NCBI RefSeq assembly: GCF_020782245.1
Contig: NZ_JAJGNP010000003.1
Coordinates: 1 to 64,000, forward strand
Reading direction: 5' to 3'
Length of the DNA stretch: 64,000 bases
Source of the DNA: Sphingobium soli
GTDB taxonomy: Bacteria > Pseudomonadota > Alphaproteobacteria > Sphingomonadales > Sphingomonadaceae
Part shown: piece after piece, positions 27,342 through 37,801 of the stretch
Position numbering within the stretch: the stretch's first letter is position 1
How the letters are laid out: every line of letters starts with the position of its first letter
Notes under the pieces: generated by a model
What the model was told of the DNA's origin: nothing
The model's input: the letters and a program-made list of their open reading frames with translations, nothing else
Database searches by the model: none
Position numbers and translations under genes: made by a program

Positions 27342-30300
27342 ATGCTCAAGGCCGCGCTGCACCACCTCACCGCTTATTCCTACAGCCGGCCGATCCGGCT
27401 CGGCCCGCAGGTTATCCGCCTGCGCCCCGCGCCGCACAGTCGGACCAAAGTACCCAATTACGCGCTGAAGATCGAACCGGCGAACCATTTTCTCAACTGG
27501 CAGCAGGACCCGCACGGTAATTGGCTGGCGCGCATCGTCTTTCCCGATCCGGTCGATCATTTCTCGATCGAGGTCGACCTGCTCGCCGACCTCGACATCA
27601 TCAACCCGTTCGACTTTTTCGTGGAGCCTTATGCGGAAAATTACCCTTTCGCCTATGATGACCAGCTGAAGACCGACCTTGCCGCCTATTTCGACGTGGA
27701 GGATCAGGGGCCGCTGTTCGAGGCGCTGGTCGCCGAACATCAGGGGCATGAAGGCCGCACCGTCGATTTTCTGGTAGAGGTTAACCGTCGCCTGCAAAGC
27801 CAAGTCGGCTATGTCATCCGCATGGAAACCGGCGTGCAGACGCCCGAGGAAACGCTGGACATCGGCACCGGCTCCTGCCGCGATTCCGCCTGGTTGCTGG
27901 TCCAGTTGCTGCGTCGGCTGGGGTTCGCCGCCCGCTTCGTGTCGGGCTATTCGATTCAGCTGGTCGCTGACGTGGAACCGATCGAAGGGCCAAAAGGGGT
28001 GACGCAGGACGTGGTCGATCTTCACGCCTGGGCCGAAGCCTATGTGCCGGGCGCGGGCTGGGTCGCACTCGACGCCACCAGCGGCATGTTCGCGGGCGAA
28101 GGCCATATCCCGCTGTGCGCCACGCCCCATTATCGCTCCGCCGCGCCGATCAGTGGCATGGCCGAACCAGCCGAAGTCGACTTCCGCTTCGAAATGTCGG
28201 TCAGCCGCATTGCCGAAGCCGTGCGCATCACCAAGCCCTTCACCGACACCCGGTGGGACGCGGTCATGGCGCTGGGCGAACGGGTCGATGCCGACCTCCG
28301 GCGCCAGGACGTGCGCCTCACCATCGGCGGCGAACCGACCTTCGTCGCGCAGGATGGCGGGGACGCGGGCGAATGGAATGGCGACGCCGTCGGCCCGACC
28401 AAGGCGGCTTATGCCGACCGGCTGATCCGCAAGCTGCGCAGCGACTTTGCGCCCGGCGGCCTGCTGCATCATGGGCAGGGCAAATGGTATCCGGGCGAAA
28501 GCCTGCCGCGCTGGGCCTATGCCGTCTATTGGCGGACCGACGGCGTCCCGCTGTGGCGCGATGAAAGCCTGATCGCGACGGATGACGCCCCTGCCGACGC
28601 CCGGCCGACCACGGCGCAGGACGCGCAGGCGTTCCTCACCGCGCTGGCCGCCACTATGGGCTTTTCGGCCGATTATACCCATCCCGTCTATGAAGATCCG
28701 GCGGTGTGGATGGTGAAGGAGGGCGATCTTCCCATCAACACCGACCCGCAGGATCCGGCCATCGCCGATCCCGAAGCGCGCGCACGCATGGTCAAGACGT
28801 TCGAACGCGGCCTCGATAAGCCGGTCGGCTATGTCCTGCCAGTCCAGCGCTGGCAAAGCCAGGCTGCGACGCCGCGCTGGCAAAGCGAAATCTGGCAGCT
28901 GCGCCGGGGCAAGCTGTTCGCGGTGCCGGGCGATTCGGCGCTCGGCTATCGCCTGCCGCTGGGGTCGCTGCCGCATGTGCCCGAATCGGACTATCCCTAT
29001 ATCCATCCCCGTGACACGAGCGAGCCGCGCGGGCCGCTCGCCGACGCCCGCGCGCAGGTCAGCGAAGCGGCCAGCCGTGAGGAAGCGCAGCGCGTCCAGC
29101 GCGTCGCCGATGCCGAAGGCGGCGCAGCCGCGCAGGACCGGGTCGAACAGGTCATCATCGAAGGCGCGGTGCGCACCGCCATCACGGTCGAACCGCATGG
29201 CGCGCACCTGTCCGTCTTCCTGCCCCCGGTCCGCGAACTGGAAGATTATCTGGAATTGATCGCGCAGGTGGAGCGCGTCGCCGAAGCCACCCGCATCCCC
29301 GTCAGGATCGAAGGCTATGCGCCACCCCCCGACCCGCGCCTCAACGTGCTCAAAGCCACGCCCGACCCCGGCGTGATCGAAGTCAATGTCCACCCCGCCG
29401 CTAGCTGGCGGGACACGGTCGATATCACCGAACGACTCTACGCCGCCGCGCGCGAATGCCGGCTGACGGCCGACAAATTCATGGTCGATGGCCGCTCGAT
29501 CGGCACGGGCGGCGGCAATCATATCGTGCTCGGTGGGCCGACCCTCAATAATTCGCCCTTCATCCGCCGCCCGGACCTGCTCAAGAGCTTCGTCCTCTAC
29601 TGGCAGCGGCACCCCTCGCTCTCCTATCTCTTTTCGGGCCTGTTCATCGGCCCGACCAGCCAGGCGCCGCGCATCGATGAAGCCCGGCATGACGGCCTCT
29701 ACGAACTGGAGATCGCACTCGCGCAGGTGCCCGATCCGACCCGCGAGGGCGAAGACAAGCTGCCGCCGCCCTGGCTGGTCGACCGTCTGTTCCGCAACCT
29801 GCTGGTCGATGTGACCGGCAACACCCACCGCACCGAAATCTGCATCGACAAGATGTTCTCGCCCGACGGCCCGACCGGACGCCTCGGCCTGCTGGAATTT
29901 CGCGGGTTCGAAATGCCGCCCGAGGCGCGGATGAGCCTTGCGCAACAATTATTGCTGCGCGCGCTCACCGCCTGGTTCTGGCGTCACCCGCAACAGGGCG
30001 GCTTCGTGCGCTGGGGCACGGCGCTGCATGATCGCTTCATGCTGCCCCATTGCGTCTGGTCCGACTTTCTGGAGGTGCTCGCCGACCTGCGCGGCGCGGG
30101 CTATGATTTCGACCCCAACTGGTTTGAAGCGCAGCGCCAGTTCCGCTTCCCCGTCCATGGTCAGGTGGATGCGGGCGGCGTGGGCATCGAAATCACCCAT
30201 GCGCTCGAACCCTGGAACGTGCTGGGCGAAACCGGGGCGATCGGCGGCACGGTGCGCTATGTCGATTCATCGACCGAACGGTTGCAGGTACGCGCCACCG

Positions 30301-30701
30301 GTCTGGTCGCGGGGCGCCACATCGTCGCCTGCAACGGCCGCCGCGTGCCGATGAGCCCCACCGCCGTGCCGGGCGAAGCGGTGGGCGGCGTGCGGTACAA
30401 GGCGTGGACACCGGCCAATTGCCTGCACCCGCAACTTCCGGCCAACGCACCGCTTACCTTCGACGTGTTCGACAGCTGGAGCGGCCGGTCGCTGGGCGGC
30501 TGCGTCTATCATGTCGCGCATCCGGGCGGGCGCAATTACGATACATTGCCGATCAACGGTTATGAGGCTGAATCCCGGCGCAAGGCGCGATTCCAGGATC
30601 ATGGCCATACACCCGGACCTGTCGACATGCCGCCGGCCGAACTGCCCGGCGAATTCCCCATGACGCTCGACCTACGCCTGCCCCGCCAGCCGGGCGCATG
30701 A
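27342..30701 (+). CDS. Transglutaminase-DUF2126 amidoligase fusion
   Basis: A 1119-residue two-part protein. Residues 1-290 are a transglutaminase-like cysteine peptidase domain with the full catalytic triad: Cys179 in [10 protein letters not shown], His228 in DLHAWAE and Asp244 in ALDATSG. From about 320 to the end is DUF2126, a family annotated as a putative amidoligase (ATP-dependent COOH-NH2 ligase); [18 protein letters not shown] opens it, and [10 protein letters not shown] and [31 protein letters not shown] are strongly motif-like. So one chain could both form and cleave an amide bond (inference). The ATG at 27342 is used; the upstream ATG at 27312 adds ten residues. The 3' end overlaps the ATP-grasp gene by 4 bp (ATGA). 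Confidence 0.9.
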   Translation: MLKAALHHLTAYSYSRPIRLGPQVIRLRPAPHSRTKVPNYALKIEPANHFLNWQQDPHGNWLARIVFPDPVDHFSIEVDLLADLDIINPFDFFVEPYAENYPFAYDDQLKTDLAAYFDVEDQGPLFEALVAEHQGHEGRTVDFLVEVNRRLQSQVGYVIRMETGVQTPEETLDIGTGSCRDSAWLLVQLLRRLGFAARFVSGYSIQLVADVEPIEGPKGVTQDVVDLHAWAEAYVPGAGWVALDATSGMFAGEGHIPLCATPHYRSAAPISGMAEPAEVDFRFEMSVSRIAEAVRITKPFTDTRWDAVMALGERVDADLRRQDVRLTIGGEPTFVAQDGGDAGEWNGDAVGPTKAAYADRLIRKLRSDFAPGGLLHHGQGKWYPGESLPRWAYAVYWRTDGVPLWRDESLIATDDAPADARPTTAQDAQAFLTALAATMGFSADYTHPVYEDPAVWMVKEGDLPINTDPQDPAIADPEARARMVKTFERGLDKPVGYVLPVQRWQSQAATPRWQSEIWQLRRGKLFAVPGDSALGYRLPLGSLPHVPESDYPYIHPRDTSEPRGPLADARAQVSEAASREEAQRVQRVADAEGGAAAQDRVEQVIIEGAVRTAITVEPHGAHLSVFLPPVRELEDYLELIAQVERVAEATRIPVRIEGYAPPPDPRLNVLKATPDPGVIEVNVHPAASWRDTVDITERLYAAARECRLTADKFMVDGRSIGTGGGNHIVLGGPTLNNSPFIRRPDLLKSFVLYWQRHPSLSYLFSGLFIGPTSQAPRIDEARHDGLYELEIALAQVPDPTREGEDKLPPPWLVDRLFRNLLVDVTGNTHRTEICIDKMFSPDGPTGRLGLLEFRGFEMPPEARMSLAQQLLLRALTAWFWRHPQQGGFVRWGTALHDRFMLPHCVWSDFLEVLADLRGAGYDFDPNWFEAQRQFRFPVHGQVDAGGVGIEITHALEPWNVLGETGAIGGTVRYVDSSTERLQVRATGLVAGRHIVACNGRRVPMSPTAVPGEAVGGVRYKAWTPANCLHPQLPANAPLTFDVFDSWSGRSLGGCVYHVAHPGGRNYDTLPINGYEAESRRKARFQDHGHTPGPVDMPPAELPGEFPMTLDLRLPRQPGA

Positions 30702-33184
30702 ACCAGGCGGACGCCCTCGCGCCTTCGCTGGGGGCAGGCAACTGGGCCGACGCCTATCTCGCCGCCGCACCGCGCGGCGACCTGTTCGCCGATGCCGACC
30801 CGGACACGGCCGGGCACTGGCGCGCGATGCTGGACCGGCTGTCCGCGCAGGCGAAGGGCGATCCGGCGACGCTGGCCGATCATGTCGCGCGTCAGGCCGC
30901 CGATCAGGGACTTGCCTTTCGCCTCACCGGCGATGAGCAGGAACGCGCCTGGCCGCTGGGGCCCCTGCCGCTGCTGATCGACGCCGGGCAATGGACTCAC
31001 ATCGAATCGGGCCTCATTCAGCGCGCCCAGTTGCTCGAGCGGATCGTCGGCGACATTTATTCCACCCAGTCGCTGGTGCGCGACGGGCATCTGCCCGCCA
31101 GCGTCGTCACCGGCAGCACCCATTATTGGCGGGTGATGACGGGCACCGCGCCGCCCAACGGCCATGTCCTTCATTTCTACGCCGCCGATATCGGCCGCGG
31201 ACCGGGCGGCGAATGGCGCGTGCTCGCCGACCGGGTGCGCACGCCCGTAGGCGTCGGCTATGCGCTGGAAAACCGCCTCGCTTTCTCGCGCGCCACCGGC
31301 GACCTGCTCGGCGCGATGAACGCGCGCCGGCTCGCCCCCTTCTTTTCCGACCTGCGCCGGGGCCTGGCCGCCGACTGTGCCCGCTCGGACCCGCGCATCG
31401 GCCTGCTCACCCCCGGCCGCTTCAACCAGAGCTATGCCGAACAGGCGCATCTTGCCCGCTATCTCGGCCTCATGCTGGTGGAAGGCGACGACCTCATCGT
31501 CTCCGATGGGCGCCTGTTCGTCCGCACCATCCAGGGGTTGAAGCGCGTCGATGGCCTGTGGCGCTGGATGGACAGCCGCTTTCTCGATCCGCTCGCCTTT
31601 GACGGCCAGTCGCGGATCGGCGTCGCCGACCTGTATGACGCCTGCGCGCGCGGCGGGCTGATGGTCAGCAACTGGCCGGGCGCGGGCGTCATCGAATCGC
31701 GCGCGCTCGCCGCCTTCCTGCCGCAACTGGCCAGGGCCGTGCTGGGCGCGGACCTGATCCTCCCCAATATCGCCACCTGGTGGTGCGGCCAGCCGCGCGA
31801 GCGCGATCATGTGCGCGCCCGGCTCGATCAGTTGGTGATCGGCTCCGCCTTCGATCAGCCCGCTGCCGGCCTACCCGAAGCGCCGTTCCTGCCCGGCGCG
31901 ACGCTCGACGCCGACCAGCGCGCGCGCTTGCTTGACGCGCTCGACCGGCGGCCGATGGACTATGTCGGGCAGGAAATGGTGAAGCTGTCCACGACGCCTG
32001 CAATCATCGACGGACAGCTCACCCCCCTGCCCTTCACTCTGCGCATCTTCGTTGCGCGTGACGGCGCGGGGCAGTGGCGCGTCATGCCCGGTGCCTTCGC
32101 CCGGCTTGCCGCCCATGGCGACATCCGCGCGGCGCTAATGGGCCGGGGCGACATCTCCGCCGACATGTGCGTTATCGATCGTCAGCCGGCGTCCGCCGAA
32201 AGCCTGCTGGGGGGCGGCACGCCCGCCATTCGCCGGATGGGCGGCATGTTGCCAGCCAAGGCGGCGGACAATCTCTTCTGGCTCGGCCGCTATATCGAAC
32301 GGACCGAGGCGACGCTGCGCCTCATCCGCGCGGTCGCCGGCGGCTCGATCGAGGCCGATCTTGGCCCCTCGCTCGCCAGCCCAACCATGGGACGGCTGGT
32401 CGGCCTGCTTGCCGCCTGGGGCGCGGTGCCCGCCGGCTCGGGCGCGCCGGGGGCCGCCATCGGCGCGCTTTGCGCCACGGCGCTGGGCGATGCGCGCCAG
32501 GCCGGCAGTGTCCGCGCATTAATGGCAATCGTCGCCAATATTGGCGAAGGCCTGCGCGATCGCCTGGCGAGCGACGTCTGGCGGCTCGTTCGCCTGCCGC
32601 TGCCCGCCTTCGAAGGCGCGGTCACGGAAACGCTGCTCGACGCCTCGTCCCGCATGATCGAGCGTATCTCGGCGCTCTCTGGCCTCGCGGCGGAAAATAT
32701 GGCGCGCGGCGATGGTTGGCGCTTCCACGACATGGGCCGTCGACTGGAGCGGGCGATCAACGGGTGCCGGCTCATCAACCAGTTCGGTGGCGATCAGGCG
32801 TCGGACGATGATCTCACTGTCCTCCTTGACCTGATGGACAGCCAGATCAGCTACCGTACCCGCTATCTTGCCGGTCCCGCGCTCGCGCCGGTGCGCGACC
32901 TCATCGCGCTGGAGCCGTTCAATCCCCGCGCGCTGGCCTGGCAGGCGCTGCGCCTCGCCGAGCATGTCGCCGCCCTGCCAACGCTGCGCGCCGACGGCAT
33001 GCCCGAAGAACCGCGCCGTATCGCCGACGCGCTGGTCGCGCAGCTTAAACCGCTGACCGGCGACATGCTGACAATGGATCATATCGCGGATGCCGAACGC
33101 CGGCTGCTCGCCCTTTCCGACGCCATCGGGCAGCGCTATTTCCTTCAGCTTCGCAAAACGGAAAGTGCCGAGATACTGGCATGA
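30698..33184 (+). CDS. Circularly permuted ATP-grasp fused to an alpha-E domain
   Basis: An 828-residue fusion. Residues about 1-500 are a circularly permuted type 2 ATP-grasp domain ([57 protein letters not shown], then [14 protein letters not shown] and [11 protein letters not shown]), a ligase fold that makes carboxylate-amine bonds with ATP. Residues 517-828 are the helical alpha-E domain ([21 protein letters not shown]), which normally is a separate gene. It overlaps both neighbours by 4 bp, so the three genes are co-translated. The substrate is unknown. Confidence 0.92.
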   Translation: MNQADALAPSLGAGNWADAYLAAAPRGDLFADADPDTAGHWRAMLDRLSAQAKGDPATLADHVARQAADQGLAFRLTGDEQERAWPLGPLPLLIDAGQWTHIESGLIQRAQLLERIVGDIYSTQSLVRDGHLPASVVTGSTHYWRVMTGTAPPNGHVLHFYAADIGRGPGGEWRVLADRVRTPVGVGYALENRLAFSRATGDLLGAMNARRLAPFFSDLRRGLAADCARSDPRIGLLTPGRFNQSYAEQAHLARYLGLMLVEGDDLIVSDGRLFVRTIQGLKRVDGLWRWMDSRFLDPLAFDGQSRIGVADLYDACARGGLMVSNWPGAGVIESRALAAFLPQLARAVLGADLILPNIATWWCGQPRERDHVRARLDQLVIGSAFDQPAAGLPEAPFLPGATLDADQRARLLDALDRRPMDYVGQEMVKLSTTPAIIDGQLTPLPFTLRIFVARDGAGQWRVMPGAFARLAAHGDIRAALMGRGDISADMCVIDRQPASAESLLGGGTPAIRRMGGMLPAKAADNLFWLGRYIERTEATLRLIRAVAGGSIEADLGPSLASPTMGRLVGLLAAWGAVPAGSGAPGAAIGALCATALGDARQAGSVRALMAIVANIGEGLRDRLASDVWRLVRLPLPAFEGAVTETLLDASSRMIERISALSGLAAENMARGDGWRFHDMGRRLERAINGCRLINQFGGDQASDDDLTVLLDLMDSQISYRTRYLAGPALAPVRDLIALEPFNPRALAWQALRLAEHVAALPTLRADGMPEEPRRIADALVAQLKPLTGDMLTMDHIADAERRLLALSDAIGQRYFLQLRKTESAEILA

Positions 33185-34074
33185 TCTACCAGGTCCGCCA
33201 TCGCACGATCCTGCGCTACGCCGCGCCCGTGCGCCTCGCCCGCTTCAACCTGCGCCTGCAGCCCGCGCCCTGGCCCGGCCAGTGGACGTCCGACTATCGG
33301 CTGGATGTCGATCCTGCCCCTGCGCTGGTCGAAACCCGTCCCGGCGGCTGGCCTGTCACCGTTGCCCGCCTCGTGATCGAAAGCCCGATCCGGCAGCTCA
33401 GCATCGAAAGCCGGTTCCGCTGCGGCGTGCAGGGCGGCGACATCACGCCGCAGGCCGCCGATCCGACGGTCGGCGCAGTGGCGCAAGCGGCGCTGGTGGA
33501 CCGCACTATGGGGCCGACAGCGCCCGCCCATTATCTTTATGCCGGCGCGCGCACGCCGATGCTGGCGGCAATCGGCGATTGGTCGCGTGCACACCTTGCG
33601 GCCGATGCGCCCATTGTCGCCGCCGCGCTGGACCTCGCGCTGCATATCCAGCATGCCTTCGCCTATCGCCCCGGCGTCACCGATGCCGACACGCCGGTCG
33701 CCGACGCCTTCGCCGCGCGCCATGGCGTGTGCCAGGATTTCGCCCATGTGATGGTGATCGCGCTGCGTCTGGCCGGCCTGCCCGCCGCCTATGTCAGCGG
33801 CTATCTGCGCACCCTGCCGCCGCCGGGCATGCCGCGCCTGGTCGGGGCCGACGCCATGCACGCCTGGGTCATGCTCTGGTGCGGGCCGACGCGCGGCTGG
33901 ATCGGCTTTGATCCCACCAATGGCTGCATCACGGGCGACGGGCATCTCTTCGTCGCCATGGGCCGCGACTATGCCGATGTCGCGCCGATGGACGGCCTGT
34001 TCGTCGGCGGCGCGGGCCAGAGCCAGTCCGTCATGGTCGATGTCGCGCCGGAAGACGAACCGGCGCTCAGCTGA
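33181..34074 (+). CDS. Transglutaminase-like cysteine peptidase
   Basis: A 297-residue protein with an N-terminal beta domain (about 1-90) and a transglutaminase core. The triad is Cys184 in HGVCQDFAHV, His227 in DAMHAWVML and Asp244 in WIGFDPTNG. In this gene neighbourhood such enzymes are proposed to remove or exchange the product of the ATP-grasp ligases. It is the last gene of the three-gene overlapping operon. Its stop runs 8 bp into the convergent P450 gene. Confidence 0.92.
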   Translation: MIYQVRHRTILRYAAPVRLARFNLRLQPAPWPGQWTSDYRLDVDPAPALVETRPGGWPVTVARLVIESPIRQLSIESRFRCGVQGGDITPQAADPTVGAVAQAALVDRTMGPTAPAHYLYAGARTPMLAAIGDWSRAHLAADAPIVAAALDLALHIQHAFAYRPGVTDADTPVADAFAARHGVCQDFAHVMVIALRLAGLPAAYVSGYLRTLPPPGMPRLVGADAMHAWVMLWCGPTRGWIGFDPTNGCITGDGHLFVAMGRDYADVAPMDGLFVGGAGQSQSVMVDVAPEDEPALS

Positions 34075-35440
34075 TCGGCGTAAACAGCAACGGCATGCCC
34101 GTCCGGGGCCGGATCGTCAGTCGGCTGATCGGTTCGGGCGTGAATCCTGCCGGCACGCTGATGGCGAAGCGCCGCACGACACTGGCGATCACCGTCATCA
34201 CCTCCTGCTGGGCAAAGCCTGCGCCCACGCACACGCGCGGCCCCCGGCCGAAGGGGAACCAGGCCTGCTTCGCCATCTCGGCATTGGCCGGATCCTCGAA
34301 CCGGTCGGGATCGAACGCATGCGGACACGCCCAATTATCCTTGTTCCGCTGTGTCAGCCACGGCGCGACCACCAGCATCGCGCCCGCCTCCAGATGCTTG
34401 TCGCGCATGTCCACCGGGCACGTCACCTCACGCGGGAGGAAGGACACCGGCGGATAAAGCCGCAGCGTTTCCTTGAAGATATTGCGCAGCTGGCCCATGT
34501 CCTTGAGCATCGCGCCGGTCAGCGGCTGGCCGCCCGCCAACCGCGCCACCTCCTCGCGCACCCGCGTCTGGATGTGGCCGCATTCGCCCAGCATATAGAG
34601 CGCCCAGGTCATGGTGCTCGCCGACGTCTCATGCCCCGCCAGGAAAATGGTCGATACCTGCTCCATCACCTCTTCGCAGGTGAAATGCGCGCCCGTTTCG
34701 GGATGCTTCGCCTCGATCAGCGATTGCAGGATGTCCCGCGTCCCGGCCTCTCCCCGGCCATGAAAACCGGCATAACGCGCCTCGACGATCGGCCGGAACA
34801 CGTCATGGATCGCCCGCGCCGGACCTTTGGACCGTTTCTCGAACCAGCCGGCGGGCAGGCCATAAAGCCGCAGCATCGATGCTGAATGCGCCAGCCGCTG
34901 AAACCGGCCGAAGGCTGTATGGATGATGTTGGATCGCTCCGCGTCCAGCGTCTGGCTGAACAAGGTGCGAAATATGATATCAGCCGCCACATGGGTCATC
35001 ATGGGGTCGATATCGACCGGCCCGCCGTCTCGCGCCGCCGCCTCGATCCGCGCGACCAGATCATCTGCCGCCGCGACCATCAGCGGCATCGACCGCCCGA
35101 GCGCGGTATGGGCAAAGGCCGGATTGACCATGGCCCGCTGGCTTTCCCAATCCGCGCCATTGGCCGAAAAAACCGAATTGCCGATCAGCGGATCGAGGTT
35201 GCGGACCAGTTCGCTATGCTTGGGAAAGGCAGTGCCGCCGCGCAATATCCTGTCCACCAGCGGCAATTCGTTGGCGATATACATGGTCCGCCCCGGCAGG
35301 CGAATCTCGCCCATCTTCATGGTATAGCTTTTGTCGAACAACACATGGATCCAGCTGTGCCAGCCGCGCAGGAATCGCTTCACCAACCCCCGCTTGTTCC
35401 TGGGCGGCCGGGGATAGGGCGGGGTGAAAATCTCGGTCAT
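34067..35440 (-). CDS. Cytochrome P450
   Basis: A 457-residue haem monooxygenase. It has the haem-ligand loop FPFGRGPRVCVGAGFA (Cys404), the oxygen-binding I-helix AGHETS (about 275) and the K-helix E-x-x-R in KETLRLYPP. There is no membrane anchor, so it is a soluble bacterial type; the sequence resembles CYP families active on lipid-like or aromatic substrates, which cannot be assigned here. The start overlaps the stop of the upstream hydrolase by 4 bp (ATGA), making a two-gene operon. A ferredoxin partner is not adjacent. Confidence 0.93.
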   Translation of the reverse strand: MTEIFTPPYPRPPRNKRGLVKRFLRGWHSWIHVLFDKSYTMKMGEIRLPGRTMYIANELPLVDRILRGGTAFPKHSELVRNLDPLIGNSVFSANGADWESQRAMVNPAFAHTALGRSMPLMVAAADDLVARIEAAARDGGPVDIDPMMTHVAADIIFRTLFSQTLDAERSNIIHTAFGRFQRLAHSASMLRLYGLPAGWFEKRSKGPARAIHDVFRPIVEARYAGFHGRGEAGTRDILQSLIEAKHPETGAHFTCEEVMEQVSTIFLAGHETSASTMTWALYMLGECGHIQTRVREEVARLAGGQPLTGAMLKDMGQLRNIFKETLRLYPPVSFLPREVTCPVDMRDKHLEAGAMLVVAPWLTQRNKDNWACPHAFDPDRFEDPANAEMAKQAWFPFGRGPRVCVGAGFAQQEVMTVIASVVRRFAISVPAGFTPEPISRLTIRPRTGMPLLFTPIS

Positions 35441-36573
35441 GCGATCGTCCTGAAGGCTTCGACGGCCTCATCAACGGTGCGGCGGCCCGCGGTCAGGCTG
35501 ATGAAGTCCAGCGGCGACAGCCGGTCGCCCACGCGCAGATAGTCGAAATGCGCCTCATATTTGTTCGACCAGCCGCCATGATAATTGTGCGGCTCGTAAA
35601 AAAGATGGAAGCGCGGCGAGAGCATATCGACCCGCGCCGCATAAGCGGGGGCGACCAGCCGGAACGGGTTCACGTCGAAATAGGCCGCGCCATCGGGCGG
35701 CGAACTGATGTCGACATAACGGAACGGCGCATCCGCCAGTGCTTTCAGATCCTCATGATACCAGCGCGCGTCGCGCCGCAGCGCAATCACCGGCACCACC
35801 TGCCCCAGCCCCAGCATCACGAACCGGTCGGGCAGCGTTCCGCCGCGCAGGGCGATCACCCGGCGCAACAGCCGCATGCCCAAAATCGTGCCGGCGCTGT
35901 GCGTCACCAGCTGCACCTCGTCCCAGTCGCCATCCAGCGCCGCCGCGATCCGCTGCGCGAAGGCGTCGATCCGCCCGTCCAGCGCCGCGCCCGGCCCCTG
36001 CGCCGCCAGCGCGCCATGATAGGTCATGAACCGCAACAGCCAAGGCACGACCAGCTTGGCCAGAATGCGCCCGGACAATAGCGCGCTCAGAGCGATGCCG
36101 ATGATCGCCGCCGCCCACCAGGGCAAGGCCAATGCCAGGATCAGCGCCGGGACCAGCGCCAGCATCAGCGGGATCAGCACCGCCAGGATTGGCGGATAGA
36201 GGATGGTGATGACCGGCCCCTGGCGCAGCCGCCGCATCCGCGCAAAATCCATGTGCCGGGCATGGCCCGCATAGGCGCGCGCCGATTTGAGCGCGAGCGC
36301 CAGGGGATTGCGGATCCACACCTTGCCGATCACATCTTCCCAGCGCAGATATTCATAGTCAATTTCGACCCCGGCGGTCGCGTTCTCCACGCTCCAGCGC
36401 GCCGACACAGCCGCGCCCGCATCGCCCGCCTGCCGCCCGCTTACCGTCACGGCTTCGCCGGTCAGCGCGGCATAACGCACCGCCTGCTCGCGATAGAGCT
36501 GGTGATAGAAACGGACGCCGCGCGGATCGAAACCGCCGAGGTAAAAGACTTTACGCTTGAACTTTTCCAACAC
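35437..36573 (-). CDS. Membrane-anchored alpha/beta-hydrolase-like protein
   Basis: About 378 residues. The N-terminal part is KRKVFYLGGFDPRGVRFYHQLYREQ, two hydrophobic helices lie around 135-185 (ILYPPILAVLIPLMLALVPA, then ALPWWAAAIIGIALSALL), and the C-terminal region holds a lipase-like nucleophile elbow, LVTHSAGTILGMRL. The start is taken as GTG at 36573, because the open frame upstream runs through the oppositely oriented small gene and into kdsA. It is coupled to the P450 gene by an ATGA overlap, so it may handle the P450's substrate or product (inference). Family not recognised beyond the hydrolase elbow. Confidence 0.68.
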   Translation of the reverse strand: MLEKFKRKVFYLGGFDPRGVRFYHQLYREQAVRYAALTGEAVTVSGRQAGDAGAAVSARWSVENATAGVEIDYEYLRWEDVIGKVWIRNPLALALKSARAYAGHARHMDFARMRRLRQGPVITILYPPILAVLIPLMLALVPALILALALPWWAAAIIGIALSALLSGRILAKLVVPWLLRFMTYHGALAAQGPGAALDGRIDAFAQRIAAALDGDWDEVQLVTHSAGTILGMRLLRRVIALRGGTLPDRFVMLGLGQVVPVIALRRDARWYHEDLKALADAPFRYVDISSPPDGAAYFDVNPFRLVAPAYAARVDMLSPRFHLFYEPHNYHGGWSNKYEAHFDYLRVGDRLSPLDFISLTAGRRTVDEAVEAFRTIA

Positions 36574-36591
36574 CGCCGCCCTAATCGGGGC

Positions 36592-36885
36592 ATGAACACG
36601 CCCGAACGCGATTACTGCTATTTCATCGACCACCGGAAATACAACCGCAATGTCGGCTGCCGGCGTCATGACAATCTCTATGGCATCAATGGCGGCGGCA
36701 GTGAGCGCGACCGCTGGCGCGCGGATCTGGAATTTTATCGCCATATGAAATCCAATGGCGATCCGATGGCGCTGCCCTCGCTGCTCGCCTGCCTCGCCTT
36801 TGGTTGGTTTTGCTGGAATTATCATCCCGGCAAGGGGCTGTGGCGCGGGCAATTGTTGCGCCGCTTTGCAAAAGCGCCCAAATGA
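36592..36885 (+). CDS. Small protein with phospholipase A2-like motif
   Basis: A 97-residue protein. [19 protein letters not shown] followed by [11 protein letters not shown] resembles the CxxHDxxY...D helix pair of prokaryotic phospholipase A2 folds; a C-terminal hydrophobic stretch ([15 protein letters not shown]) could be a membrane-associated helix. No signal peptide is visible, so enzymatic activity is unproven. The gene diverges from the hydrolase gene 18 bp away and precedes kdsA by 7 bp. Confidence 0.65.
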   Translation: MNTPERDYCYFIDHRKYNRNVGCRRHDNLYGINGGGSERDRWRADLEFYRHMKSNGDPMALPSLLACLAFGWFCWNYHPGKGLWRGQLLRRFAKAPK

Positions 36886-36892
36886 TCGCGCC

Positions 36893-37720
36893 ATGACCAC
36901 CCCTCGCCATGTCGCGGTCGGCCCGATCACCATCGGCAACGACCTGCCCTTCGTCCTCATCTCCGGCCCCTGCCAGATCGAAAGCCGCGACCATGCATTG
37001 TTCATGGCCGATGCGCTGGCGCGCGCCGCCGAGCAGGCGGGCGTGCCCTTCATCTTCAAGAGCAGCTTCGACAAGGCGAACCGCACATCGGTATCTGGCA
37101 AGCGCGGCGTCGGCATCGATGCTGGCCTCGCCATCCTGGCGGAGGTCAAGGCGTCGCTCGGCTGCCCGGTGCTGACCGACATTCACGGCCCCGATCAGGT
37201 GGAAGCCGCAGCACAGGCGGTCGATATCCTCCAGATTCCCGCCTTTCTCTGCCGCCAGACCGACCTGCTGCTCGCCGCCGGACGCAGCGGCGCAGTCATC
37301 AACGTCAAGAAGGGACAATTTCTTGCCCCCTGGGACATGGCGGCGGTGGCGCAGAAGGTCGCCTCGACCGGCAATGATCGCATCCTGCTCACCGAACGCG
37401 GCGCAAGTTTCGGCTATAATACATTGGTCAGCGATATGCGCGCGCTGCCGGTGATGGCGCAGACCGGCTATCCCGTGATATTCGACGCCACCCATTCGGT
37501 TCAGCAACCCGGCGGGCTCGGCTCAGCATCGGGTGGCCAGCGCGACTATGCGCCGCTTCTCGCGCGCAGCGCCATGGCGGCCGGCGTCGCCGCCATCTTT
37601 GCCGAAGCGCATGATGATCCGGATAATGCGCCCTCGGACGGCCCGGTCATGCTGCCGCTTAATTGGGTCGGCCCGATGCTGGACAAGCTCAAGGCGATCG
37701 ACGCGATCGCCAAAGCCTGA
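36893..37720 (+). CDS. kdsA: 3-deoxy-8-phosphooctulonate synthase (KDO8P synthase)
   Basis: Condenses phosphoenolpyruvate with arabinose 5-phosphate to give KDO-8-phosphate for the lipopolysaccharide core. 275 residues, usual length. Family landmarks: [15 protein letters not shown] near the N terminus, [55 protein letters not shown] and [16 protein letters not shown]. It starts 7 bp after the small PLA2-like gene. Confidence 0.96.
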   Translation: MTTPRHVAVGPITIGNDLPFVLISGPCQIESRDHALFMADALARAAEQAGVPFIFKSSFDKANRTSVSGKRGVGIDAGLAILAEVKASLGCPVLTDIHGPDQVEAAAQAVDILQIPAFLCRQTDLLLAAGRSGAVINVKKGQFLAPWDMAAVAQKVASTGNDRILLTERGASFGYNTLVSDMRALPVMAQTGYPVIFDATHSVQQPGGLGSASGGQRDYAPLLARSAMAAGVAAIFAEAHDDPDNAPSDGPVMLPLNWVGPMLDKLKAIDAIAKA

Positions 37721-37728
37721 TCCTATGA

Positions 37729-37748
37729 TTCGTTAGCTAACTAACGAA
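37729..37748. promoter_or_regulatory. AT-rich inverted repeat between kdsA and proA
   Basis: TTCGTTAGCTAACTAACGAA: the arms TTCGTTAG and CTAACGAA pair exactly around CTAA. It shares the 13-mer GTTAGCTAACTAA with the palindrome at 17721-17738. It lies between convergent kdsA and proA with no flanking T-run, so it looks more like a protein-binding site than a terminator; role unknown. Confidence 0.45.
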
Positions 37749-37801
37749 ATGCCCTATGCTTCTACATGTCGCGCTTGCTGTCGCGACAACCTGCTCGCGG
37801 C

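Noticed and set aside
27258-29948. 896-residue frame on the minus strand
   Set aside because: It is the antisense shadow of the transglutaminase-DUF2126 gene; long open frames are common in GC-rich DNA, and its sequence has no family features.
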